Below are positions 12,188 to 20,200 of a DNA stretch of 64,000 nt, piece by piece. Source of the DNA: Ricordea florida (lineage: Eukaryota; Cnidaria; Anthozoa; Corallimorpharia; Ricordeidae); assembly GCA_949710005.1 (NCBI GenBank), contig OX453272.1, forward strand, positions 21,668,891 through 21,732,890, read 5' to 3'. Under the pieces are notes generated by a model. It was not told the origin of the DNA. It did not search any database and was given only the letters and a program-made list of their open reading frames with translations. Each line of letters opens with the position of its first letter. The first letter of the stretch is position 1. The translations under genes and the position numbers were made by a program.

Positions 12188-12243
12188 TTTCGGTAAAAAC
12201 TTAAGGATTTATTTATACATATATCCAACTAGACAAAGTCGGT

Positions 12244-13074
12244 ATGGATTACGATTCAGAGGAAACTTATCAGAGCCTTGTCGATCATTTTCAGTCTATG
12301 TTCAAGAAAGCTGATGAAGAGGACGAACAGGTTTGTAAGCATGAAAGTGTGTATAGGGATCACGCAGGGATTGTTATTTGTAGCCTATGTAAGACTGAAC
12401 TAGAATCGATGGACTACTCTAAACGAGAATGGATGTACGACTTTTCAGCTAGTAGGTGTGATCTTCGCAGATCAAAACTAAAGGGAGTTCGTAATGTATT
12501 CGAGAGACATGACTTGAATGTGTCTTCTATGATGATCGATATCGTAGAAGCCAAGTATCAAGAGATTCTAAAGTTTAAGTGTAAAAATCGCGGTCAGATT
12601 CGTACGTCTTTGGTGGCTTCATGCTTGTTTTATACATACCAAGAATTTGGTGAATATCGTACGTTAGATTACATTAGAAATTTGTTTGGACTCAAGAAAA
12701 GAGCCATGACATGTGGTTTACAAATGTACTTGGAAACATTCCCAGAGGTGAGAACCAACCATATTACACCAGAGAAACTTATTCCCTGGATAATGAGAGT
12801 TACTGGTGTTGATGAATCTCATCACAGACGTATTTTGTCCATTGTCAAGTACTTCGAAGCAAAATCACAGATTCTTGAACGCAGTACCAGCAGCATAATT
12901 GCAGCTGGTATTGTCTTCTTTTACTTATGTATGAACCAGGAGTATAAAAATCAAATAGGTATGACGAAGAAGATCTTTGCCAGCAAAGTTAAAATTTCGT
13001 ACATTTCATTGATCAAGACAGTTCGCGAGATGGCTGACCTCTCAATGTCACGTGAGTACTCTAGCAGGTGGTAA
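12244..13074 (+). CDS. TFIIB-like transcription factor
   Basis: 276 aa. An N-terminal zinc ribbon (Cys31, His33, Cys46, Cys49; 'GIVICSLCKTEL') is followed by two cyclin-fold-like repeats. Repeat one covers about residues 110-170 ('IRTSLVASCLFYTYQEFG' and a helix-turn-helix-like segment); repeat two about 185-270 ('STSSIIAAGIVFFYL' and 'FASKVKISYISLIKTVREM'). This order is that of TFIIB, which recruits RNA polymerase II to promoters; large DNA viruses carry similar genes. It lies between PolB and the convergent integrase, whose 3' end overlaps it by 27 bases. Elements B and C have no copy here. The function is inferred from domain order and motifs. Confidence 0.78.
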   Translation: MDYDSEETYQSLVDHFQSMFKKADEEDEQVCKHESVYRDHAGIVICSLCKTELESMDYSKREWMYDFSASRCDLRRSKLKGVRNVFERHDLNVSSMMIDIVEAKYQEILKFKCKNRGQIRTSLVASCLFYTYQEFGEYRTLDYIRNLFGLKKRAMTCGLQMYLETFPEVRTNHITPEKLIPWIMRVTGVDESHHRRILSIVKYFEAKSQILERSTSSIIAAGIVFFYLCMNQEYKNQIGMTKKIFASKVKISYISLIKTVREMADLSMSREYSSRW

Positions 13075-14037
13075 TTCAGTATCATCTGGAACAACTTGAA
13101 GTTCCTCGCGCACAAATCCTCGCTTTGATACTCCATCCAAATAATACACCACTGGCTGATCTGGTGAAATTACAGTTCTCGCTATATCATAAACCTCAAG
13201 GCTCCATACAGGATCAGTGGCTCTTCGTTTGTCACCACCTTCATCTTCACCGGGCGAATACAAATACCTAACTTCGACTCCTGGGGGCAACCTCTTTTCA
13301 TTCAAGCCCACAGCTCTCTTGTATTCCATAGGCTTAACATCAATCTCTTCCAATTCCAACGCTTCATCAGGCTCTTTACCTGTGATACGTGTGGGTTGAG
13401 AATTCAAAGTCTTCATAATGGCGGGCAGCCTTTTCACCCAAACCCTAGACCTAACATCACTCACCATCTCTTGTGCATATTGATGACTAAATAATTTCTC
13501 ACCAATCGTTCTATTAGCCCTCTCTACAAAAGCCTGCGCTCGATGATTACCAGCTTTACTTCGCTGTACGTCTACTTGATGCTTATTCATCAAGTGAGTG
13601 ACATTACTCATGAATTCTCTACCAGGATCCACCATTAATCTCTTTGGCCACTTTAGCTTCCGAGCATAAATCCTCTCAAACGCTCTGGCCACTTCACCAC
13701 TATCTTTCGAGGTCAGTGCCTCAGCATCTTTGTACCTAGAAGCGATATCAATCACAACCAGCGCATAGCGGTATGTTTTTCTTCTCACTGTATCGTGAGG
13801 AAGAAACAGCAAGTCCGCCTGATGAATTTGATTTGGTTTGCCAACGACCCAATGTGGTCTGGGTATATACCTTGGTGGAGGAACATATATCTGCCACAAT
13901 GCTTGTTTCTCCAACCAATCTCTAGCAACACTTTCAGTTACTTTGGCCGCACTCGACAACTTTGGTATGGCCGAGTATCCTTTCCAGTATCCATCTGTAG
14001 AGTAGTATAATCGACTTAAAATATCGTCACTAGACAT
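13048..14037 (-). CDS. int: Retroviral-type (RVE) DDE integrase, intact
   Basis: 329 aa, the only unbroken integrase in the window. A helical N-terminal region precedes 'HQADLLFLP' (Asp75), 'LMVDPGREF' (Asp137) and 'AFVERANRTIGEKL' (Glu172); the second and third acidic residues are 35 apart, as in D,D35E integrases. The C-terminal part (about 250-320) resembles a chromodomain/SH3-like tail. It inserts element ends into host DNA. It is convergent with the TFIIB-like gene and divergent from MCP, with only 25 bases between the two start codons. Confidence 0.95.
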   Translation of the reverse strand: MSSDDILSRLYYSTDGYWKGYSAIPKLSSAAKVTESVARDWLEKQALWQIYVPPPRYIPRPHWVVGKPNQIHQADLLFLPHDTVRRKTYRYALVVIDIASRYKDAEALTSKDSGEVARAFERIYARKLKWPKRLMVDPGREFMSNVTHLMNKHQVDVQRSKAGNHRAQAFVERANRTIGEKLFSHQYAQEMVSDVRSRVWVKRLPAIMKTLNSQPTRITGKEPDEALELEEIDVKPMEYKRAVGLNEKRLPPGVEVRYLYSPGEDEGGDKRRATDPVWSLEVYDIARTVISPDQPVVYYLDGVSKRGFVREELQVVPDDTELPPARVLT

Positions 14038-14062
14038 TTACAACAAGATTCAGTGCATTTAA
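14038..14062. promoter_or_regulatory. Compact divergent integrase/MCP promoter (element A)
   Basis: Only 25 bases separate the two start codons. 'atttaaATG' precedes MCP; B (28841-28867) and C (48223-48249) keep 'atttaaaATG' in the same place. The TTTAAA/TTAAAG theme recurs before most capsid-side genes, suggesting a shared late-type promoter element. This is inference from recurrence. Confidence 0.5.
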
Positions 14063-15298
14063 ATGGCTGGAATATCAGACATGCTTGATACTGATCGTGT
14101 TCCCAGGATGCGTAAAGGTTTGAGGGCCGAGGCCTCATTAAATCGTATCACGCTAAATCCCTCATCAGCCAATCCTGGTGAGACATTATACATTGAAATA
14201 CCAAAACTGACCGACAACCTGGTGATTGTGCCTGGCAGCGTGTACATCACTTTCGATATGAGTGTAACAGGTCACAAGAACAACACACTTGTCAACAACT
14301 TGGGAAGGAACCTCGTTTCACGATACAGGGTTCTATTCGGGGGTGAAATCATAGAGGACTTTGATAGGTTTGATTTATTCAAGACTTATCACGATTTGTT
14401 TTTGCCAGAGACCGATCGCAATAACAGATTGAGACAGGGCATATCATCCGAGAATGTGAGGAAAATTAGAACCAATGCCGGTGACAAAGTTACCTCAAAT
14501 GCGGTAGAAAATACTCTAGGTGCAGTTCATAACACCAGGTACGAAATACCATTGGACCACACGATACTGAAAGATCATGGAGTCTTCTATCCAAAAGCCT
14601 TACCACATCCACTCAAATTCGAAATAACTCTAGCTCCAGTATCTGATGTCGTCGTTTACTCAAACTCTGAAACACCACCTGATTACAAACTAACAAATAT
14701 GGAGCTGGAGTATCAATGCATATCAAGTGGAGATTTAGCCAGTCAAGCCATTGCCTCGTACCGGAGTGGAAAGGTTTTCTTGTATGAGAAGATACTTCTT
14801 CACAAAACGTTCCCAATCTCTGAGAATACTGATGGTGTGATCAATGAGCATATTAACGTGCCTAGGAAGTCCATGACTGGCATACTATGTATTTTCACAG
14901 CCCCATATGCAGCAGGTGCTAGGGACTCTGAGAGTTTTGCAAACCCAAAGATCACATCGATCAAGATTGACAAAGATGGAGTACCAAACAAACTTTATTC
15001 GAAAGGCATGATACCAACTGATTTATGGCAGGCTATAATTAAACGAGTTGGTATCGATGATTCCATCAAGGAGTCTGATTTCTATACGGACAAGTTTGCT
15101 CTGTGGATCGATCTGAGGAGTTACCCCGACAATGGTGTTCATGGAAACGGTTTGAAGCTAACTAGTACTCGGGATGGCATAAGACTCGAGATTAACAGGG
15201 AGAAGAGAGGAAGCAGGGTCCTTACCTGTTACATGTTCGTGGTTGCTGACGCTGCCATGTCAATTATGAATTCAAATCTAAAAGAAATAAGCTACTAG
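14063..15298 (+). CDS. mcp: Major capsid protein, double jelly-roll type
   Basis: 411 aa. Beta-rich from about residue 25 ('LNPSSANPGETLYIEIPKL', 'IVPGSVYITFDM'), with 'KDHGVFYPKAL' near 175 and 'ADFYTDKFALWIDLR'-like motifs near 345. This fits my recollection of cnidarian Polinton/adintovirus MCPs, which form the hexagonal shell. It has no signal peptide or membrane segment. It is divergent from integrase and followed 13 bases later by the packaging ATPase, the usual morphogenesis pair. It is open throughout and close to the element C copy. No structure search was possible. Confidence 0.82.
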   Translation: MAGISDMLDTDRVPRMRKGLRAEASLNRITLNPSSANPGETLYIEIPKLTDNLVIVPGSVYITFDMSVTGHKNNTLVNNLGRNLVSRYRVLFGGEIIEDFDRFDLFKTYHDLFLPETDRNNRLRQGISSENVRKIRTNAGDKVTSNAVENTLGAVHNTRYEIPLDHTILKDHGVFYPKALPHPLKFEITLAPVSDVVVYSNSETPPDYKLTNMELEYQCISSGDLASQAIASYRSGKVFLYEKILLHKTFPISENTDGVINEHINVPRKSMTGILCIFTAPYAAGARDSESFANPKITSIKIDKDGVPNKLYSKGMIPTDLWQAIIKRVGIDDSIKESDFYTDKFALWIDLRSYPDNGVHGNGLKLTSTRDGIRLEINREKRGSRVLTCYMFVVADAAMSIMNSNLKEISY

Positions 15299-15311
15299 AT
15301 ATAATCAAACT

Positions 15312-15950
15312 ATGAATGAGTTAGTGGACAAAATCCCATTCAACTGTATCATTACTGGACCTACGAATTGTGGAAAGACTCAATACATAGTGGACCAGCT
15401 TCGAGGACACTTTAGGGGCGTGTTCGACTATATTGTCTTGATTTGCCCCACTTATATCCATAACAAGACTTACAGAGGCTTTGCAAAAGGGGACAAGAGA
15501 TTTTGGGTACTCTCACCAGACTCTAGTAATGAGGACGAGATTGACTATTTGCTAACGCTTTGCTCAACGTTATTCTCGGGTGAGAACACACTCATAATAC
15601 TCGACGATTGCGCTGTTTCGAAAGATTTGAAGAACCGGACAAACAAATTCATCAATCTGGCCTTTTCCGGGAGGCACATTGGTATATCCGTGTGGGTTCT
15701 CACCCAACAGCTAACATCGATCTCGAAACCATTCCGAGAGAATGTCGCATGCGTGGTATCGTTTTACAACCCGTCTGAAACCGCGATGAAAATGTTATTT
15801 GAAGAATATGGTGGTGCTTTGGATGTCAATAAACGCAAGAGGTACAAGAAGCTACTTGAGAGTGAAAAATACGCCAGACTTTGCTTTTCACTGCGCCACC
15901 CGTTTGAAAAATACTTAGAGATACCCGCATCTGGGGCAAAACATGGCTAA
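15312..15950 (+). CDS. FtsK/HerA-type genome packaging ATPase
   Basis: 212 aa. Walker A is GPTNCGKT at residues 16-23 and Walker B is 'LIILDD' at about 94-99; 'VWVLTQQLTS' near 133-142 fits the sensor region. Short length and motifs match the A32-like packaging ATPases of Polintons and large DNA viruses, which pump DNA into the capsid. Its 3' end overlaps the next start codon by 8 bases. Confidence 0.93.
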   Translation: MNELVDKIPFNCIITGPTNCGKTQYIVDQLRGHFRGVFDYIVLICPTYIHNKTYRGFAKGDKRFWVLSPDSSNEDEIDYLLTLCSTLFSGENTLIILDDCAVSKDLKNRTNKFINLAFSGRHIGISVWVLTQQLTSISKPFRENVACVVSFYNPSETAMKMLFEEYGGALDVNKRKRYKKLLESEKYARLCFSLRHPFEKYLEIPASGAKHG

Positions 15951-16530
15951 CCCTGAAGAGATATTGAACGGTGAAGCATCAGTTGGTACAACACCATCAC
16001 CAATCAATGATTTGGAGTCAAAGAGGGAATCTCTTTCAATCTTGGCTTGCTTGGGTTCAACAAAAGAATACACGGGTGTGGTTATGGACCTCTCTGACGT
16101 AACCAAACTATCGGATAAGGATGTGGAGAAGTATTAAAAAAGGTACCAAGTCGTGTCGGGCAAGAAGATTGCCGATGGCTTGGCGGACTCTTCTTTTCAA
16201 TTGATGGCTAAGGCTGTGGATCATGGTTTGAGAAATTATGGGAATATAGATGATAAAGACGCTCTTGTGAGAGATTGTAAGAACGATGAATTGATAATGA
16301 AGGAGATCTCAAATATATCCGGGTCAGTTGTAATCAAAGGTGGAAGACTCACGGCATTACTTTCGGCATTTATTAAATTTGCAAATCACTTCAAGTTAAG
16401 AGAGCAGGACCTAAGCACCACTCCAACACAACTTGAGCAGGACTTAAGCACCACTCCAACAGAACTTGAGCAGGACCCAACAGAACCTGAGCAAGACTTA
16501 AGCACCACTCCAACACAACTTGAGGACTAA
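15943..16530 (+). pseudogene. F1 alpha-helical protein, nonsense-broken (element A)
   Basis: Starts at ATG 15943, overlapping the ATPase end. The conserved block 'KRESLSILACLGSTKEYTG' is followed by 'KLSDKDVEKY', where TAA (16135-16137) replaces a Tyr codon found in B and C. The frame then continues in register to 16530. The C-terminus holds near-identical repeats of 'EQDLSTTPT' not seen in the other copies. Function unknown; its fixed place after the ATPase suggests a role in virion assembly. Confidence 0.75.
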
Positions 16531-16593
16531 AGTGGATTCTTGTAAAAGTGTCTTCAAGACTGGTTGTACCATGGGCAAAAGCACAACAACAAG

Positions 16594-17237
16594 ATGCAAC
16601 AAAACGAATTTGGGTTTTATGTATTTACCTTATATGGTAAGAACGACTCTGACCTTGATAAGCTCTTCGAGAGAGTAAGGCCAGAGATTGTTAATGCCTT
16701 CGAGTTAGTCAACCCTACTTTCACAAGAATTGAAGTTAATTTCAATAGAGACCTGGATGAAGAACAATGTCAATACATAGTTGACCATTATGATGATGAC
16801 ACTGACTCTGCAGATACGCTGATCGCGCGTACTGTGAGAGTTTTGAGATCGAGATTGACATACAATTTCAGGGATGCACTTCAACCACGTTTTCATTATA
16901 GGTACAAGGACATCTACGATATAGACGCTTTAATAAATCTATTGACCCCGAGAGGATGTACAGAGCAGAGTACAATGGGGATTGGGATGGGAAAGAGGGT
17001 TTGGAAAATACTGGTCTGTATGGCCCTTTGGTCGAGATTTTCGTAGAAGACACAGAGTCTGAAGTTTCACACATCACAATCAAAATGTTGAATGCATACA
17101 AGCACTACCATGAATCGAACTTCTACAGACGTCTGCGGGATGAACTAATGGCTATAGCGTGGCACCCCGATCGCTTTTTGGACTGGTGTGTTGACCACGA
17201 GGAAAGGGAAGAGATGAAAGAGCGATGGGGCATGTAA
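16594..17237 (+). pseudogene. F2 protein with C-terminal IAWxPxRxLDWC motif, frameshifted
   Basis: ATG 16594 is chosen because the upstream part has no ATG in frame. Frame one gives about 120 residues, then the homologous sequence continues in another frame from about 16945 to 17237, ending 'LMAIAWHPDRFLDWCVD'. The element C homologue at 42712-43293 is a single open frame ending 'LMPIAWDPTRVLDWCID'. I recall similar C-terminal motifs in large DNA virus proteins of unknown role; that is not verified. Confidence 0.7.
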
Positions 17238-17257
17238 GAACCACTTGAAACTATTGT

Positions 17258-17290
17258 AAGCCTCTTAGTAGAAGACCTACTAAGAGGCTT
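17258..17290. promoter_or_regulatory. 13-bp perfect stem-loop before F3 (element A)
   Basis: Arms 17258-17270 and 17278-17290 pair perfectly around a 7-base loop, and the right arm runs straight into TTAAAG. The same arrangement, hairpin plus TTAAAG or TTTAAAG, recurs before other genes with different arm sequences. It could end the upstream transcript and start the next. Confidence 0.75.
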
Positions 17291-17337
17291 AAAGATAGGT
17301 ATGTACTATGTCATAACCGAAAGGTAAAGTGTTGAAC

Positions 17338-18288
17338 ATGACTGAACCAATCTTCATTTCACTTGACTCTGATTTTGACTGGAACACCATTGTTGTTTCT
17401 GAACCCAAGAGGAACTCTTTCACCAAAGGCAGAAGTAAAGTACAAAACCAATGGGTTAGTTCAGATGTTTATGTACAAGGTCCAAACGGTGTGAAGCGAC
17501 CGATCTTCATTGAATTATCCAAGCAATTCTTTTCGGGTATATCAGGGGGGTGGCCATTTGGAACCGACAAAAACAGTCGCAGACTTGATACTTTGGAGGG
17601 GTTCCAAATTTCATACCCAATGACATCGATTGATACCATGGATTGTCCAACAACCGAAGAGATCAGGACTCGAGAAGCACTTGATAATGTAATGAAGATC
17701 ACATTGAACTCACTTAAAAAGTTTTGTAATAAACCAAAATCAGAGAGGTCAGTACCACCCGCAACCTTCAGTGCATACACGACTTCCAAGAGTGAAAATG
17801 ATTGGTCTTTTGCTGTGAAGCCGATATATGATTACATAAACATCATAGACCAACAAACGGGTGAGAATACAAAGGGCAAAAACAGTCCACAACGTGCCTA
17901 TTTCAAGTTCGTGACCTGGGGTAAGGGTGATAAAATCCAATCCAGAACTTGTGTATACGGTCCAGATGATGAAATCGTTAACCCACTTGAATACATGTGG
18001 CAACCCGACAAGTATGTAAGCGGTTTTGGTCATCCTGTTATCCATTGGGATGGTATGTTCTGGGGATCCCACGGGCAGACCGGTTACGGTGCCTCAGCCC
18101 GTCTTGGTGTTTCTGAGATGAATTTCACTCCAAGTGATTACAACAGCATGACTTGTTTTCGCATGTTACCCTCCAATAATACTACAACACAAGAACCACA
18201 ATCTAGCATGTTACCATCCAATAATGCTACGACACAAGAACCAGGATCAGGATCAGAATCAGAAGATGAGATTGTGCTAGAACACTGA
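17338..18288 (+). CDS. F3 protein, ~316 aa, function unknown
   Basis: ATG 17338 is the first in-frame ATG. A mostly beta-looking core runs from about 'DFDWNTIVV' (residue ~12) to 'GYGASARLGVSEM' (~262). The tail contains a short duplicated 'MLPSNN.TTQEP' and an acidic Ser/Glu run. B has a homologue (31370-32287) sharing 'DFDWSSIVV', 'INYPVTS.RTMDNPT' and 'GYDASARF'. There is a weak resemblance to OB-fold single-stranded DNA-binding proteins of large DNA viruses; I do not rely on it. Confidence 0.6.
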   Translation: MTEPIFISLDSDFDWNTIVVSEPKRNSFTKGRSKVQNQWVSSDVYVQGPNGVKRPIFIELSKQFFSGISGGWPFGTDKNSRRLDTLEGFQISYPMTSIDTMDCPTTEEIRTREALDNVMKITLNSLKKFCNKPKSERSVPPATFSAYTTSKSENDWSFAVKPIYDYINIIDQQTGENTKGKNSPQRAYFKFVTWGKGDKIQSRTCVYGPDDEIVNPLEYMWQPDKYVSGFGHPVIHWDGMFWGSHGQTGYGASARLGVSEMNFTPSDYNSMTCFRMLPSNNTTTQEPQSSMLPSNNATTQEPGSGSESEDEIVLEH

Positions 18289-18305
18289 ATAATTAAGACT
18301 TACTT

Positions 18306-18330
18306 CTCCTAATAGACACCCTATTAGGAG
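18306..18330. promoter_or_regulatory. Stem-loop CTCCTAATAG/CTATTAGGAG before 74-aa gene (A)
   Basis: Perfect 10-base arms (18306-18315 and 18321-18330) with a 5-base loop, followed by agTTAAAG and a 20-base leader to the ATG at 18363. A near-copy with leader recurs at 18606, and the same arms occur in B at 31262-31286. Confidence 0.75.
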
Positions 18331-18362
18331 AGTTAAAGATAAGTGATAATAGGGATACAAAC

Positions 18363-18587
18363 ATGGCCAACACAGGAGTTATTGATAGAGAGACTGTGAA
18401 TAAATATTGTGAAGAATACTGTAGAGAAAATATAAATAGACTGTGTATGGGAGTAATACTAGAAACTGAATATAAGGAAAGAAAAGAGTTTGAGGAGGTC
18501 GTTCATAAAGCATCTTCATATTTGAAAGGTGCGATGGTCGGAATTGGATTATGTTGGTTGTATAACAAACGTCGTTGGTTTTGGTAG
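18363..18587 (+). CDS. Small hypothetical protein, 74 aa (element A only)
   Basis: A polar, Glu/Cys/Lys-rich first 50 residues precede a short hydrophobic stretch 'GAMVGIGLCWLY' and a basic, Trp-ending tail, suggesting a membrane-associated C-terminus. It has its own stem-loop/TTAAAG leader. No homologue is seen in B or C. Not recognised. Confidence 0.55.
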   Translation: MANTGVIDRETVNKYCEEYCRENINRLCMGVILETEYKERKEFEEVVHKASSYLKGAMVGIGLCWLYNKRRWFW

Positions 18588-18605
18588 ATGTTGTTTCAAA
18601 AAAAT

Positions 18606-18630
18606 CCCCTAATAGGCACCCTATTAGGAG
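18606..18630. promoter_or_regulatory. Second CCTAATAG/CTATTAGG stem-loop (element A)
   Basis: Near-identical to 18306-18330 with one arm mismatch. The downstream leader ('aagtgataatagggatacaa' before the ATG) is also repeated, so the whole control block has been duplicated between adjacent genes. Confidence 0.7.
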
Positions 18631-18662
18631 AGTTAAAGCTAAGTGATAATAGGGATACAAAC

Positions 18663-19295
18663 ATGACTGAGCAAACTGTTGAGCAAACTGTTGAGCAAAT
18701 CACAAGTGAACCCGCTGTCAAGGATCCCGAGAAGGTGGAGGCTAAGGAGGCATTGAAGGAAAAAGAGCAACGGGATGCATTGATAGATAATCAGAAAGAA
18801 AAGGAGCAGCAGCAAGATGCAATGGTGGAAGAGGATGACGAGTTAAAGCTAAGTGATAATAGGGATACTAACATGACTGAGCAAATCACAAGTGAACCCG
18901 CTGTCAAGGATAGAGTAAAGGATCCCAAGAAGGTGGAGGCCGGGAAGAAACTGGCCGAGTACCACAAGAAGGCTAAGGAGGCATTGAAGGAAAAAGAGCA
19001 ACGGGATGCATTTATAGATAATCAGAAAGAAAAGGAGCAGCAGCAGCAGCAACAAGATGCATTGGTGAAAGAGGATGATGATGATGCCTGGATACCCAGT
19101 CTATCCTTCGGGAATGTGTTAATAATCGGGTCCATAATAGGGATAACTGCTTATTCATTATACACGGGATACAAAGACAAAATAGCCGACTTACGCGTAC
19201 CTTCTGTAACCTTCGGACCACCTCCTGTCAGGGACATGAATGAGGTCAGAAGCCCCTCAAACAGAGAAAACAGCTTAGATGACGAGTTGACGTAA
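18663..19295 (+). CDS. F4 Lys/Glu-rich membrane protein with internal duplication
   Basis: 210 aa from ATG 18663. A charged, coiled-coil-like N-terminal region (Lys/Glu/Gln-rich, poly-Gln near 125) is followed by 'AWIPSLSFGNVLIIGSIIGITAYSLY', one membrane segment (~145-165), and a short tail. Residues ~62-110 repeat the N-terminus and also read through a copied piece of the leader (18842-18872 matches 18632-18662), so the promoter copy is now coding. B and C homologues lack the duplication. Probably a virion membrane or scaffold protein (inference). Confidence 0.7.
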   Translation: MTEQTVEQTVEQITSEPAVKDPEKVEAKEALKEKEQRDALIDNQKEKEQQQDAMVEEDDELKLSDNRDTNMTEQITSEPAVKDRVKDPKKVEAGKKLAEYHKKAKEALKEKEQRDAFIDNQKEKEQQQQQQDALVKEDDDDAWIPSLSFGNVLIIGSIIGITAYSLYTGYKDKIADLRVPSVTFGPPPVRDMNEVRSPSNRENSLDDELT

Positions 19296-19305
19296 TACAC
19301 ACAAA

Positions 19306-19530
19306 ATGTCAGAAAACAAGCTTGTAAAGACTGTTACGGATTCTACAGTTCTCATAGGACTCGCTGCTGCTGTGAGCTATGTGGGTAGAAAGGCCTTGAA
19401 AGAATCGTTAATTGACGATCCATCGTCCAATATCATGAATTTTGTCAAATTGGTCGGTGTTTTGTCCGCGAGTATGTACCTCAAAACTTATTTAGAGGAT
19501 AAAAAGATCTTACCAAAGAGCTTTGAGTAA
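19306..19530 (+). CDS. F5 small membrane protein, 74 aa
   Basis: Strongly conserved in all three elements: starts '(S/A)(E/D)NKLVKTVTDS', with hydrophobic 'VLIGLAAAVSYVG' and a second apolar helix 'KLVGVLSASMYLKTYLED', so one or two membrane helices. The stop overlaps the next start (TAATG). Function unknown; it always follows F4. Confidence 0.75.
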   Translation: MSENKLVKTVTDSTVLIGLAAAVSYVGRKALKESLIDDPSSNIMNFVKLVGVLSASMYLKTYLEDKKILPKSFE

Positions 19531-19754
19531 TGGCTATAGTGACACTTGATCCTAAAAGATTCAAACTTGCGTTGTGTGAATATATGAAAGACGAACCCAT
19601 TTTGAGGGACTTCATAACCAAAGATGGCAATGGGTCCGTAATATCCTTTGACGAGAAAGGATTCGTTATGGCTGTACTCGATCATTTGAAGAACACTCCC
19701 ACGTTGGAGCACTTCTTCAACATTGAATTAAGAAATCCCACAATAGACTCATAA
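19530..19754 (+). CDS. Small hypothetical protein, 74 aa (element A only)
   Basis: A predicted soluble helical protein, starting at the ATG overlapping the F5 stop and ending one base before the F6 start. C has an unrelated 118-aa gene in the same slot, and B has nothing. Not recognised. Confidence 0.55.
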   Translation: MAIVTLDPKRFKLALCEYMKDEPILRDFITKDGNGSVISFDEKGFVMAVLDHLKNTPTLEHFFNIELRNPTIDS

Positions 19755-20159
19755 ATGGCGACCATAGCGATCGTTCTTGGAGATGCATTAGCCAATGGAT
19801 TTGTCATCGGTCTTAGTTCTTATGTAACACATGTCCTCACTGGATCATCACCCGAAGAACTCGAAAAGGAAAGGAAAAGGCATGACAAAGCAATGGAGAA
19901 GTACCAAAAAGATTACGCTGCGCGTGAAAAGAGGCGATTGGCATATATTGACTTTATGAATAAGAGGAAGAGTGATGCTGACCAGGCATATGAGAACATA
20001 TCGGAGACGGATGAAGCGATGAGATTGTACAATCAAATAGGCAGTCCTCCTAAATTCTCTGACTATTACCGACCTAATGAAGACCAAAGAATGGCTCAGA
20101 TGGTCTATGTCGTAGTTGTGATGCTAATCCTGGTATATATAATTAGCAAGTGGGTGTGA
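19755..20159 (+). CDS. F6 membrane/coiled-coil protein, 134 aa
   Basis: An N-terminal apolar helix, a strongly charged coiled coil (residues ~35-95, 'KYQKDYAAREKRRLAYIDFM'), 'PPKFSDYYRPN', then a C-terminal membrane helix (~112-132). Conserved in B and C. The layout resembles small virion membrane proteins. Function unknown. Confidence 0.75.
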   Translation: MATIAIVLGDALANGFVIGLSSYVTHVLTGSSPEELEKERKRHDKAMEKYQKDYAAREKRRLAYIDFMNKRKSDADQAYENISETDEAMRLYNQIGSPPKFSDYYRPNEDQRMAQMVYVVVVMLILVYIISKWV

Positions 20160-20178
20160 TAAACCAACTTAGAAGTTC

Positions 20179-20200
20179 CCATATTCGACATCAAATATGG
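20179..20200. promoter_or_regulatory. Stem-loop enclosing the F7 start codon (element A)
   Basis: CCATATT (20179-20185) pairs with AATATGG (20194-20200), and the ATG lies inside the right arm. B has an 11-base perfect version (33658-33687) and C a 6-base version (61159-61178). Conservation of pairing across the start codon suggests control of translation or transcription start. Confidence 0.65.

Noticed and set aside
9219..16137. Reassigned stop codons or readthrough to explain in-frame TAG and TAA in element A genes
   Set aside because: TAA, TAG and TGA all end normal genes here, and the same genes also carry frameshifts and deletions, so ordinary decay (or assembly error) is simpler.
17338..18288. 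F3 as a viral single-stranded DNA-binding protein
   Set aside because: Resemblance is limited to general beta-rich pattern and length; not enough to name a function.
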